NCBI RefSeq assembly: GCF_020497125.1
Contig: NC_059094.1
Span: 3,699,733-3,763,732 of the forward strand
DNA length: 64,000 bases
Direction of reading: 5' to 3'
DNA from: Mauremys mutica
Lineage: Eukaryota; Chordata; Testudines; Geoemydidae
Shown: piece by piece, positions 1 to 12,500 of the stretch
Position numbering within the stretch: the stretch's first letter is position 1
Layout: each line of letters opens with the position of its first letter
The notes under the pieces: model-generated
The model's input: the letters and a program-made list of their open reading frames with translations, nothing else
The model's database searches: none
What the model was told of the DNA's origin: nothing
Program-made: the position numbers and the translations under genes

Positions 1-205
1 TGGGAGCTGCGGGAAGCAGTAGCCAGCACATCCCTGTGGCTTATGTCACTTCCCGCAGCTCCCATTGGCTGGGAACGGCAAACTGCAGCCACTGGGAGCT
101 GTGGGCAGCCGTGCCTGCAGACAGTCAAGGTAAACATTGTTTCGCAGCCTGACAGCCGATTACCCTGATGGGCTGCGTGCGGCCCACCACGGCTCTCGTC
201 CATGA
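1..205. repeat. Partial GC-rich DNA-transposon-like repeat in the last visible PPP1R8 intron
   Basis: The left edge holds inverted GC-rich blocks (gggagctgcgggaag and cttcccgcagctccc) and the string ggctgcgtgcggccca. This resembles the GC-rich non-autonomous hAT elements elsewhere in the window. It is cut by the window edge, so ends and target duplication cannot be checked. Bases 206-463 are intron with nothing recognised. Confidence 0.4.
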
Positions 206-463
206 CAGTATTTTGTGTCTCACCCTATAACACCAAAAAACACAGCCAAAGAATTTTTAGAAAATTGATCTTCAATTTTGTAAACACTGCCTAAATTATG
301 AACCTGAACAGACCTGCCAGTTTCCCTTTAATCCATCTGAACACAAAAAGAAAACACTGACAATTCCACCACCCTAATGCACAATATTTAAGACAATAAT
401 TCACGCTATAGATTACAAATTACAGATGAAGTTTTTTGGTTAGATTTGGAAGTTAATTTGTAC

Positions 464-528
464 CTTAACTGGGACCACTGCTGTCTGTACCATGTTTCTG
501 AAACGCCCAACTGAAGGGTCCACGTCCT
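464..528 (-). CDS. PPP1R8: PPP1R8 coding exon 6 (E213-K234)
   Basis: This 65-bp exon encodes [20 protein letters not shown] followed by K, with acceptor CATGCTTACAG and donor GTACAAATT. It lies in the conserved segment following the RVxF motif. The next and last coding exon is not present in positions 1-463, so it lies outside the window. Confidence 0.95.
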
Positions 529-3500
529 CTGTAAGCATGAGAAGGATGAGGCGTTTAGTATGAAGGCTACAAGAGAGGGTGCACACTGCCGTGTGCACAT
601 CGCATGCAAGTGCACCTCTATATGGAAGTGTCATATGGACCTTCCCTTCAGAAAGCAGCAGTTCAGGAGCTGTATGTGCACAGTAGAGAAACTAAGATCC
701 TTCATTCTGCTGGGGCCATCTAGTGACAGTGGGCTCCCAATTTATTCAGGCTGGGAAGAGCTGGAAGAACTGTTGACCCTTGGGGATGGGTGTTGATATT
801 GCTTAGGTTACAGTTGTCCCAATGGTTAATTTACCGTACCCACCTTCCTTCCAGACTGACTCTGCCAAGCTTCAACTTCCAGACAAACAAATTCAAATTG
901 GAAATAAGGAACCTGAACAACTCACGCTGGCTGATGCTTGAAGTGGGGATGTAAAAGCTTAAACGGTTTAAGCATTAGGCTTACCGTTAACTGGAATTTA
1001 ACCGTTAACTCCACCCTCTGGCTGCCAGAGGGCCCCCTCGGCGGGACCCACCCCCCAGCCGCCTATGCAGATTAGCAGGGGAAATTTGAGCTGTGGATCC
1101 AAACTCGGATCTGCCATCCCTGCAACTACAGGTGCTCACAGCATCTAGGGCTAGATTTTCAAAAACACTCAGCTCCCATTTAGACACCAAAATACGAGAG
1201 CTCAGCACGTATGGTGTTGAGTTCTAAGCCTCTACCACCTCAGGGGCTGCGTCTGGGTGCTCAGCAAGTGGCTCAGGAGCTGTAGGGGTTGAGGGACCTT
1301 ATGTACTCCTCTTCTCAGGAGACGACAACAGCACGGTTCAGCTGGGAAGTGCCTCGGAGGGCACAACACCGATGTGGGGAAACGTGGGGGCTTCTCTGAA
1401 GGGCCAGTCCCCTTGGAGTCTCCAACTCAGATTTCTGTGTTTTCCAACTGACTGGCTCGCTGGCCATGGGGGGAATGAGGGGGGGGGGTGGCTCCAAATA
1501 TGGGCTATTAGCACGCAGGCTCTCAGAGGGGTGGGGGCGAGGAGATAGGAGGGGCAAGATACACATGCTCACCTGGATTAATGATCTCATCATCGTCGCT
1601 GAATGTCACTCTGGAGTTCTTCCGTTTTCTCTTTGGTCTCTGAATATCCAAGTTCCCTTCCTCTATGGTGAGCGTCGAGATTCTCTTGTTGTGGGCTGTG
1701 TTAAACTCTGTCAGGTTCTAAGGACACAATCAGGGAGGAAATGGTCAGTGCAGCTATAACGCAGGCAGCAGCCATTGGAGAGCTGTGAGAGTTAACAGCA
1801 GAGCACAGCACATGACTTAGCCCCAGCCTTAAACCTCAAGGAAAGAATGGGGCAGAAGTGCCAGCTGCACTTTCTCGGTCCCCGTCCTGGTCTGCCCTTC
1901 ACTAACTGACTGCAGGTGATGGGGCTACAGCAGGCACGGCTTGTGAACGAGCAACAGGGCTGGGGAACTGCCAGCGACCTGGTGTGGGTCTGCCTGGGGT
2001 GGAAGAAAATAGCCCAGTGATTTTTCTGACAGGCACTCAGCCGTTATACAAGAGGTGCTGGAAAGCAGCATGAAGGTAAGCCTATTCTAGTGGCATAAGA
2101 TGGCTTGTGAGTGCCTGTCTGCAGCAGGCACCCCTAAAACCATCTACAGTGCCAGGGAAATGAGCCCCAAGGACACTCAAGCCAATGGTGGGGAGTGCTA
2201 TCCAGTAAGAGGCACAATGCTCTGTGGTGCTCACATCAAGCTCGGTCTCCTCCTCCGGCAGGCCCAGCAAGCCCTTCAGCTCCTCATCATCACCACCCAT
2301 TTTTTCATCTCCTTTAACCGCGGATGGCAGTGTCTGCGGCTTCTCTCGCAGAGTATACGCCCGCGTAGAGGCGCCAAATGAAACTGTGGAGTCAATGGGA
2401 ATCTGTTGGGGTTTGTGAGGTTCCAAACGGATGTGACCCAAGAACGTGCCATGTGCTGAGGAGAATATCAGAATGAAAAAACAGACGGTCACTGGGGAAC
2501 TGGAACACTGCCGTAAGGTCAAAACCCAGGCGTGAATGGCTGGATATATACACGTCACTGCAGTAACGCTATCACCCAAACATCCCATGCAGGGGGCTCA
2601 CTCCCAAACACCAAGGGGTCAGCACTCCCCTAATAACTCGAACAGAAATGACAAGTACACTTCGGTTTCAGGCTTCCTCTAACACTTCTAGCTACCCCTT
2701 GCTTGTATCCAGCTGCCTGGAACAGGCTGGAGCTCCCTTGAGTTCCCGATCCTGAGAAAGTGCCCTACACAATGGAGATGTAGCTTAAATAAGCTTTTTT
2801 TACTATTTCAAGTTATAACAGTTTTGAAGGGAAGGCCAAGTCCCTCTGTAACCTCACTGCCATGCTACCACTCTGATCTACTCCAGAGCCTGGAAATACT
2901 GTCACCAATCACTGAATGAGGGAGGGGCACTGAGTGACGCAAGGAGTCCCTCTACCCCCAGCTTGCGTCAATCTCAGAATGAACATGTTCGTTCATATCC
3001 CAGATGCCATAGTTTCCCCACATGGCAAAATGTGACTGGAAAGGAATATAGCTCTGGGGATGTTCAAGAAGGTGTGAGCATTGGGATGTAGAACATTGGA
3101 AGTGTTACAAGATCTCAATCAATAAGAAGTTAACACAAACTCAATCCTTATGCATCAAAACATTCTTTCAAACATCTTTAAAATCCAACCAGTCAAATTA
3201 TCAAGTCACCCTACACCCGCTCCCTGGTTAAATGCCAAGTTACTTACTGCTGTTAAGGTCTATGAGGAAAACCCTCTTAAGATGTTTGTGATACACCAAG
3301 GCGGCATGGACCCGAGAGCAGGACTGGTGATCAATGGTAAAATCGCACAGATCAGGGTTTCTCCCAAATAGATAATATTTCTTCTCATCAATGATCAGTT
3401 TCTGAGGTAGAATATTAAATGAATACCAGCGTTACCTTATGAGATTCATACAACCTCCCAGATCGTCCTAAAACACGGACTCTAGAACATGAAGCAAACA

Positions 3501-6500
3501 GATCAAAACCCATCACAATCTCACAAATCTTTAGCAAACTAGTAGAGAAAGGAAAAAACTATGCATGACATAGGAAGTGATACATGGTCTCAGCATATTA
3601 AAACCTGTCGGATAACATTTCAATGTTGTCTTGAACTGATCAAAGGAAATTCAAAGAAAGCTCTGCTTTATAAAATCAGAGCAACTGGAGATGGAAGACA
3701 CCTATTGGGTCCTATCCAGTCCACCACCCTGAGGCCAGTGCAAAACACAGTTTTGGAAGGGATAAAAACACACTATGCTTCAGGGCTTAAACCAATCTAA
3801 CTATTAGGTATTAGAATGAGGCTGGGGGAGAGGGGAAGAGATTACCCCACATGTGCCTACTGTGGGGTTTCTCACACCTTCCTGTGACATATCTGCTACT
3901 GGGCACGGTCAGAGACCGCATACTGGGTTAGATGGACCTTGGGTCCAATGCAGAATGGCGAGTCCTATGTTCCTATGCAGAATTGTGCCTCCATTGTGTT
4001 CTCCAGAGCTTTATTTGGCCTAGTTGGTTTCTCCAGTGTGTTTTCACCCACAACCAAATCCACCTATTAGCCCATTTCTTCTGTTACTCATCTTAGCTTT
4101 TCCTTCTTACTCTGGCTCTCCACACTTATTGTATAAACAAAGTCGTTTGTTTAAACTGGATTAAGTTGGGCATGCATGACATCCCCTCTATGTAAAACCT
4201 AAAAAAGCAAGGTACCAAGTTATGAGACACTATGCCCCAATGCTAATAGAGTATTTCCACTGACAAGTGACACACTCAAAAGGAACTTCCTTCTGCCTGC
4301 AGATAGTAAGGAAACACTAGCCACCACCACGTTAATCTTCCTCATGGCATAACAAAACCTTAATTAGAACTGCAGAAACATCAGCTGATATTTAGGGTCG
4401 ACATATGTGCATTGGTTAGGTATGTAATGTGGCTTATGGGGAAAGTAATTTAGAGGATTAAGGATCTGGATGGATTAAGATTTAAACAAACACAGTGACT
4501 CACAAAGTCCCCATGCCCTTCTAAGTCATGGAACTTCAAAACCTCCAACTCAAACACTGGAAGACCAGGAAATGCTTACTTAAGGTGCTGCACACCACAC
4601 AACTCTGCCTCTGTGTGGACGCATATAGGACCATTACAGCACCCTAGTCAACAAAAGCCGATATTTTCCCTGTGCCTTAGCACCAATGTAGGGCTCCTAT
4701 TCATACAGTCTGATGGAATGGGCAGTGGGCTGCATGGCAACATCACAGTGAATACAAATTCATAATTTTTTAAAAAGTGTTTTTAATTTAAATGATTAAA
4801 ATATAGTATCTTTACATAATTTAAAAAATAAAATTAAAGCAGTACTTCTGTTGCAAAGTCTAAAATAACTTGGTGAAACTAAACTGGTGGAAGTCACTGG
4901 CTAAGCACCTGGAACCAGAGTTTGCTGAAGTGTTGAACAAGTTTTTGATGGCAGTAGCTTCTTTTGTAGGTGCAAAGATAGTTTCTTCATTTCAGTTTAT
5001 TCAACTAGTTCAGTTCAACGATTAGTTCTTTCAAAGTTAAGAAGCCAATTGGGAGCTGAAAAAGCAGGAAAGCTTGGTTTCCTCTTACAGTCTATGGATA
5101 AAAACTAGGTTTAAGAGGATATCTACTAATTCTAAAGTAATGAAGGAATGGAGTATTTTAAACAAGACAAGAAGAAATTCTTCCGCTCTACTCCACGATG
5201 ATTAAGCCTCAACTGGAGTACAGTGTCCAGTTCTGGGCGCCACATTTCAAGAAAGATGTGGACAAATTGGAGAAAGTCCAGAGAAGAACAAAAATGATTA
5301 AAGGTCTAGAAAACATGACCTATGAGGGAAGATTGAAAAAATTGGGTTTGTTTAGTCTGGAGAAGAGAAGACAGAGGGGACATGATAACAGTTTTCAAGT
5401 ACATAAAAGATTGTTACAAGGAAGAGCGAGAAAAATTGTTCTTAACCTCTGAGAATAGGACAAGATGCTTAAATTGCAGCCAGGGTGGTTTAGGTTGGAC
5501 ATTAGGAAAAATGTCCTGTCAGTGGTTAAGCACTGGAATAAATTCCCTAGGGAGGTTGTGGAATCTCCATCATTGGGGATTTTTAAGAACAGGTTGGACA
5601 AACACCTGTCAGGGATGATCTAGATCAGGGGTCGGCAACCGGTGGCTCGCGGCTCGCCAGGGTAAGCACCCTGGCGGGCCGGCCCGGTTTGTTTATCTGC
5701 CGCGTCGGCAAGTTCGGCCGATCGCGGCTCCCACTGGCCGCGGTTCGTGGTCCCAGGCCAATGCGGGAGGCAGGAAGCGGCGCGAGCCGAGGGATGTTCT
5801 GGCCGCGGCTTCCTGCCTCCCGCATTGGCCTGGGACCGCGAACCGCGGCCAGTGGGAGCCGCGATCGGCCGAACTTGCCGACGCGGCAGATAAACAAACC
5901 GGGCCGGCCCGCCAGGGTGCTTACCCTGGCGAGCTGCGAGCCACCGGTTGCCGACCCCTGATCTAGATAATACTTAGTCCTGACTTGAGTGCAGGAGACA
6001 GGACTAGATGACCTCTCAAGGTCCCTTCCAGTTCAATGATTCTATGGTGACCTGAAACAATTAGTTCCATTCAATAACTTCCTTTGTTTAATAAATCAGT
6101 TTCATTTGCAAAGCATGTTTTGACAAAACGTTCTGATAAGAAAAAAAGGTTATGTATCCAGCACATTTAAGGTAGTTTTATTGAGCTAATACTTTAAAAA
6201 GTCCTGTTTTTAATTAACTTTTTATCCAGATACAGCTTAATGTAAATTAATAATTAATCTAGTAAATAAAAAAATGCATCATTCACCATTTTCTAACAAT
6301 ATAAAATGGGAACATTAAGAATCTGAATACATTTAAATTAAGTTATACAACTACTTAAATGAGCATGCACAGATATAGTTTATCCTACTGGTCAGCAAAA
6401 AAAAAAAGGCACTAAATTTAATGCAAAGGCTATATTTAGTAGCAAATCAACATATTTTAGTTGTTACCAACCAATGAGAATCAACCCTTCATTAGGAAAA

Positions 6501-9500
6501 TTAAAAACTACAAAAGGTAAAACATGATTTAAATCATTGATTTGAATCAAGGTTTCCTGTTTGTTGATTTAAAGTCATTTTGACTTAATTTACACTGAGC
6601 AGCACTGATGTGGGGACATGTGCTGCTGATTGGTGGTGTGGAAGAAAACAAGTCCTCACTCTGCATTTGTTAGCAACAAGTCAGACAGTTTATTACGAGC
6701 AATTGCAAGGGAAGACTGCAGTCGGACAGGGGGCCCCCCGACCTTAGGCAGATCTTCCCCCTACAAGCAGTGTAAGATGAACATTCATACCTTCCCATTA
6801 CATATATCATACATCAACGGCTAACAGTTATCCTTTGTTTATACAAACTCCCTTCAGACACTACCTTATCTCAAGATTTCTGCTTAAATGAGCATTCTAT
6901 CCTTATCAACTAAAAGCGAGGCGAGAATTGAGAAGAGAAAACAGCATCTCTTACAACTCTCGTGTTGTTAGGGATACCTTTCATTCTATCCTTAAACTGA
7001 CTAAACATTTACTCTGCTTTTAATTCTGCTACCACAATAGTGATCACACTGACTTGCCTTTTCTCCTTGCTGCCACCTGCACAACCACAATTAGAGATGC
7101 TAGCAATACATTAAGGATCTCTTTTGATTGTTTTTCTGCAATTTAGGAAAATATTCCCCACTGCCCAAAGAATGTTACAAGGGGTGATGTCCCAAAGAGG
7201 GGCTGCATTAAGGTTGTATTGTGTGTGAAGCAGCAGCTTAACTTGGGAAGACTTTAACTGAGCAGTTGCTGGTTTTCAAGAGCTTGAGGTTCCAAGAGCT
7301 GAAGTCCCATCTAGTGGAAGAGCACAGGGGCTTTAGGCAGAGCCCTCAAAGTTTCTTGTAAATGAATGTTGCTCTTCAAGTCACTCAATTCCTCCAGCTC
7401 CTCATCATTTAAGATGCTCTTCCTGCTCTTTTGTTTGTTAATCTTTCTAGTAATATGGATGCCTAGAACTGATCTCAATATTCCATATGCAATCTTCTCA
7501 GGTCTATAGTTGGAAGGCCTGGGGAAGGCTGACAACGTCTGTGACTAAGGACCAAGTCATACAGTGAGGGGCAGAGCCAGGAACAGGCATCTCGACTTCT
7601 ATTCCTGTGCCTCATCAACAGATACAAAATTGCATTGGGCTCATTTTCTTTGCAAACCTGTCTAATTAGCTGTCCATTATCACCTTTAAGTCTCTTTCAG
7701 CATTACTGATGTTTTGGTTTTTATTCCCCATTGAATCTGTTTCAGATTAATTTTCCTCACATGGATTAACACACATTTTCCAAACTGAACCTCGTTTTGT
7801 TTTCTGCTTTTGTTTTTAAGTGCTCTGCCCATTTGTATTATGTATTTCTCTGCTCACATGGCATTTGCAGCTTCTCACAATTTAATATTCACTAATGAAT
7901 GTTTAGCAAATTTCATGTGTTTATTCTCTTTTCTAGATCATAACCCAAAGATTTAAAGACAAGGCACAAGTCCTCTGCCAACTCATTATCATTTATCATC
8001 ATCCCTTACCATCAGGCCTGCAGCCAGTTTTCAATCTACATGATCGTGTTCATATCAGAGTCAATTTGAACAAATGTTCTGAGCATAACTTCATGAGACA
8101 TTATCAAATGCTTTGCCAAAACCCAGAACATATCACAACTTCTGCATTCTATTCACCCACCAATTGTGTCATCTGGACCTGTTGATTGGTATATGTTCAC
8201 ATTTTTCATATATTCCCATACCTGCTCTTTGTGAACAGCAATTTTTACAAGATCTTCCCTTACTTCCAAATTAACCAAAATATAAAAGTTTGGACAAGAC
8301 AGTTTTACAAGAATATGGCGATCTTAAGCACCAAATAATACTTCGGAGGTGGCTTTTTCCTCCACCACATGCACTTCCTAAGAAGAGCTCTTCCCATTCA
8401 CATTAGCCTCTCTGGCTAGTATCTTTTTGCTGCCCTTGTCTTTTTACTGTATGTCTTAATGGATTCCGGTTTGTTTGGTTACATTGGTGTTTCAGAGAGA
8501 TTTTTCTCAAGAACTCATATTTTATCTGAGCATTTCTTTGCAAAGTCATATTGTCTGTTTCTTGTCCTTTTAATTCTGAGGTCAACTGCACCTTAATCAT
8601 GGCAGGTTTTAGGATTCTCCAAACTTTTCACCCCAATGGATTTATTGCTTCTTCCAAAAGTGTCTTACTCACTAGATTCAGTTCCCCAGGTGGTTTTCCT
8701 GAATTCAATACCTTTCATAGAATATTAGGGTTGGAAGAGACCTCAGGGGGTTGGTCATCTAGCCCAACCCCCTGCTCAAAGCAGGGCCAACACCAAATCT
8801 AAATCATCCCAGTCAGGGCTTTATCAAGCCGGGCCTTAAAAACCAATAAGGATGGAGATTCCCCCACTTCCCTAGGTAATCCATTCTAGTGCTTCACCAC
8901 CCTCCTAGTGAAATAGTGTTTCCTAATATCCAACCTAGACCTCCCCCACTGCAACATGAGAACAAGAAGCAATGGTCTGTCATCTGCCACCACTGAGAAG
9001 AGCCTAGCTACATAGTCTTTGAAACCCCCTTCAGGGAGTTGAAGGCTGCTATCAAATCCCCCCTCACTCTTCTCTTCTGCAGACTAAATAACCCCCATTC
9101 CCTCAGCCTCTCTTCGTAAGTCATGTGCCCCAGCCCCCTAATAATTTTCATTGCTCTCCACGGGACTTTCTGTAATGGGGCGGGGGGGAGAATGGACAGA
9201 ATATTCCAGGTTTGGCCTCACTAGTGCCAAACCGGGGGGGTGGGGGGGGGTACTGTAAGAACTTACCTTGGAATTTTTCATTCTTACTTCTAGTCCCAAG
9301 GGGCTGGAGAAGAGTCAATGTAATTTCTCATTTACACCAGTACATAAGAACGGCCGTACCGGGTCAGACCAAAGGTCCATGTAGCCCAGTATCCTGTCTA
9401 TCAATGGTGGCCAATGCCAGGTGCCCCAGGGGGAGCGAACCCAACAGGCAATGATCAAGTGATCTCTCTCCTGCCACCCAGCTCCACCATCTGACAAACA

Positions 9501-12500
9501 GAGGCTAGGGACACTATTCTTACCCATCCTAGCTAATAGCCATTTTTGGACTTAGCCACCATGAATTTATCCAGTCCCCTTTTAAACACTGTTATAGTCC
9601 TAGCCTTCACAACCTCCTCAGGTAAGGAGTTCCACAAGTTGACTGTGCGCTGCGTGAAGAAGAACTTCCTTTTATTTGTTTTAAACCTGCTGCCTATTAA
9701 TTTCATTTGGTGACCCCTAGTTCTTGTATTATGGGAATAAGTAAATAACTTTTCCTTATCCACTTTCTCCACATCACTCATGATTTTATATACCTCTATC
9801 ATATCCCCCCTTAGTCTTCTTTTTTCCAAGCTGAAGAGTCCTAGCCTCTAATCTTTCCTCGTATGGGACCCTCTCTAAACCCCTAATCATTTTAGTTGCC
9901 CTTTTCTGAACCTTTTCTAGTGCCAGTATATCTTTTTTGAGGTGAGGAGACCACATCTGTACACAGTATTCGAGATGTGGGCGTACCATGGATTTATCTA
10001 AGGGCAATAATATATTCTCAGTCTTATTCTCTATCCCTTTTTTAAATGATTCCTAACATCCTGTTTGCTTTTTTGACTGCCGCTGCATACCGCGTGGACA
10101 TCTTCAGAGAACTATCCTTGATGATTCCAAGATTTCTTTCCTGATTAGTTGTAGCTAAATTAGCCCCCCCCCCCATCATATTGTATGTATAGTTGGGGTT
10201 ATTTTTTCCAATGTGCATTACTTTACATTTAATCCACATTCAATTTCATTTGCCATTTTGTTGCCCAATCACTTAGTTTTGTGAGATCTTTTTGAAGTTC
10301 TTCACAATCTGCTTTGGTCTTAACTATCTTGAGTAGTTTAGTATCATCTGCAAACTTTGCCACCTCACTGTTTACCCCTTTCTCCAGATCATTTATGAAT
10401 AAATTGAATAGGACTGGTCCTAGGACTGACCCTTGGGGAACACCAATAGTTACCCCTCTCCATTCTGAAAATGGACCATTTATTCCTACCCTTTGTTCCC
10501 TGTCTTTTAACCAGTTCTCAGTCCATGAAAGGCTCTTCCCTCTTATTCCATGACAACTTAATTTACGCAAGAGCCTTTAGTGAGGGACCTTGTCAAAGGC
10601 TTTCTGGAAATCTAAGTACACTATGTCCACTGGATCCCCCTTGTCCACGTTTGTTGATCCCTTCAAAGAACTCTAATAGATTAGTAAGACACGATTTCCC
10701 TTTACAGAAACCATTTTGACTTTTGCCCAACAATTTATTTTCTTCTATGTGTCTGACAAATTTTATTCTTTACGATTGTTTCAACTAATTTGCCCGGTAC
10801 CAATGTTAGACTTACCGGTCTGTAATTGCCGGGATCACCTCTAGAGCCCTTTTTAAATATTGGTGTTACATTAGCTAACTTCCAGTCATTGGGTACAGAA
10901 GCCGATTTAAAGGACAGGTTACAAACCATAATGGTTCCGCAATTTCACATTTGTGCTGTAATGACTTCACAAGGTGCAAGACAGTGGCAAATCAATAACA
11001 ATAAACACTAATTTTACAGCCTTTATCTGACTATGATGAAGGCTTGGTCTATACTAGGAAGTTGGTCGGTATAACTACGTTGCTCATGGATAAGAAAAAT
11101 CCACCCCCCTAAGCAGGGCAGTTAAATTAACCTAAGCCCCTGAACCCCTCGTGTAGAAAGCCCTAGGACAAAGGGAGAATTCCCCTGTCAACATGTTGAA
11201 CAGTGGTGTCCCCATAACTCTATAGCCTGGGGTGCTTTTATAGTGCTCTGCGAACATCTCCAGTTTGTAGCTCCGTTCCTTTTCCTTCTCCTCAGCCTCT
11301 TTGGCTTTCAGCTCCATGATTTTCTCACGTAGCTCTGTGGCTTGCCTGTGAGCCTCAGCTTCCAGTTGCTTTAGTCCCAGGGCTCATTCATAGGCTTCTC
11401 TCTCTCAGCTCTAATGCCTGCATTTTCAGTTTAATCTCTGCTTCTTTTAACCAATGCTTGCTTTCATTCTCTCTCCTTCAACTTCAATTTGGCCAAATCC
11501 ATCTTTGTAGCTGCTGCACCTTTGCTCATTTTTTAAGCTTTTCTGTTCCTATTTCCCTTTCCCAAAATAAGCAAACAGAAAACAAAACTGTAACCCTTCT
11601 TTGACTGTTTTCAGCCACCACACTTGAATGTCACTTAAAATTGCTACCCCAATGCTTAAAGTGCAAACTTCACTCAGAAGGACAAGCTGTGCATATACCC
11701 TGCTCCTCGCAGCACCACAATCTGGAATGTTGAACAGTGGGGTCCCTGGAACTCTCTAGCCTGGGATGCCTTTTACACTGCTTTACTGCCAGAGCAGCCA
11801 GTCTTGGTCTGCTCATGAAGGCTTCAGTATGTAAATTTACTCCCAGCTAAATACATGAGCACTCTGACCAGTCACTCATGAATTACATATAGGGCAACAC
11901 CCGCAAATTCTTTGTCCCAGTCTTGTTCCCCCAGAAATCTGCATCTTGTACTGTCCAGCACACTGCTCAACAATGCAAGCTCATAGAAAGTCCGTCAATT
12001 CATCAAAGGAAAATGATAATGTACCAACCTTGTTATGCCAAATGGAGTTTCTCCACACACTTTAATCCAAACACATACTGGTTAAAATAAACTTATTAAC
12101 TACAGAAAGATTTTAAGTGATTGTAAGTGATAATGCATAAAAGTCAGGATTGGTTACAAAAGAAAATAAAAACGCAAGCTACTTCCTAAACTTTAACAAG
12201 TTAACAGAGCTTAAAGCAAGACTCTTTCACCACAAGTTGTAATAGTTCACAGACTGGATTTCCTTTCAGCCAGGGACCACTCTCCCAGTTCAGAGTCAGG
12301 TGTTCGTTGATGTCATGAGTAGAGAGATAGGAGGAGAATAGAGTTGGAGGTCTCTCTCTCTCTCATATACCAGCCTCCCCTCTTTGAGGATCTCCCCCGA
12401 CCCCCCATTGAGGTGTAGATGACACGTAGTCCCCTGTGGACGTGAGGGCTGAAACATTCCAGAGATGCAATGTAAATTTCATATTCACACCTTCCCCCTG

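Noticed and set aside
1..463. Last PPP1R8 coding exon
   Set aside because: No peptide similar to the NIPP1 C-terminal region is present on the minus strand; the exon must lie left of the window.
5625..5961. Two 90-residue frames with the same peptide start on opposite strands
   Set aside because: They are the two arms of a palindromic MITE, so the peptide similarity is a product of the inverted repeat.
11132..11317. Minus-strand K/E-rich frame as a host coiled-coil gene
   Set aside because: It is adjacent to LTR sequence, broken by stops and runs into a second LTR end, so a retroelement fragment is the simpler reading.
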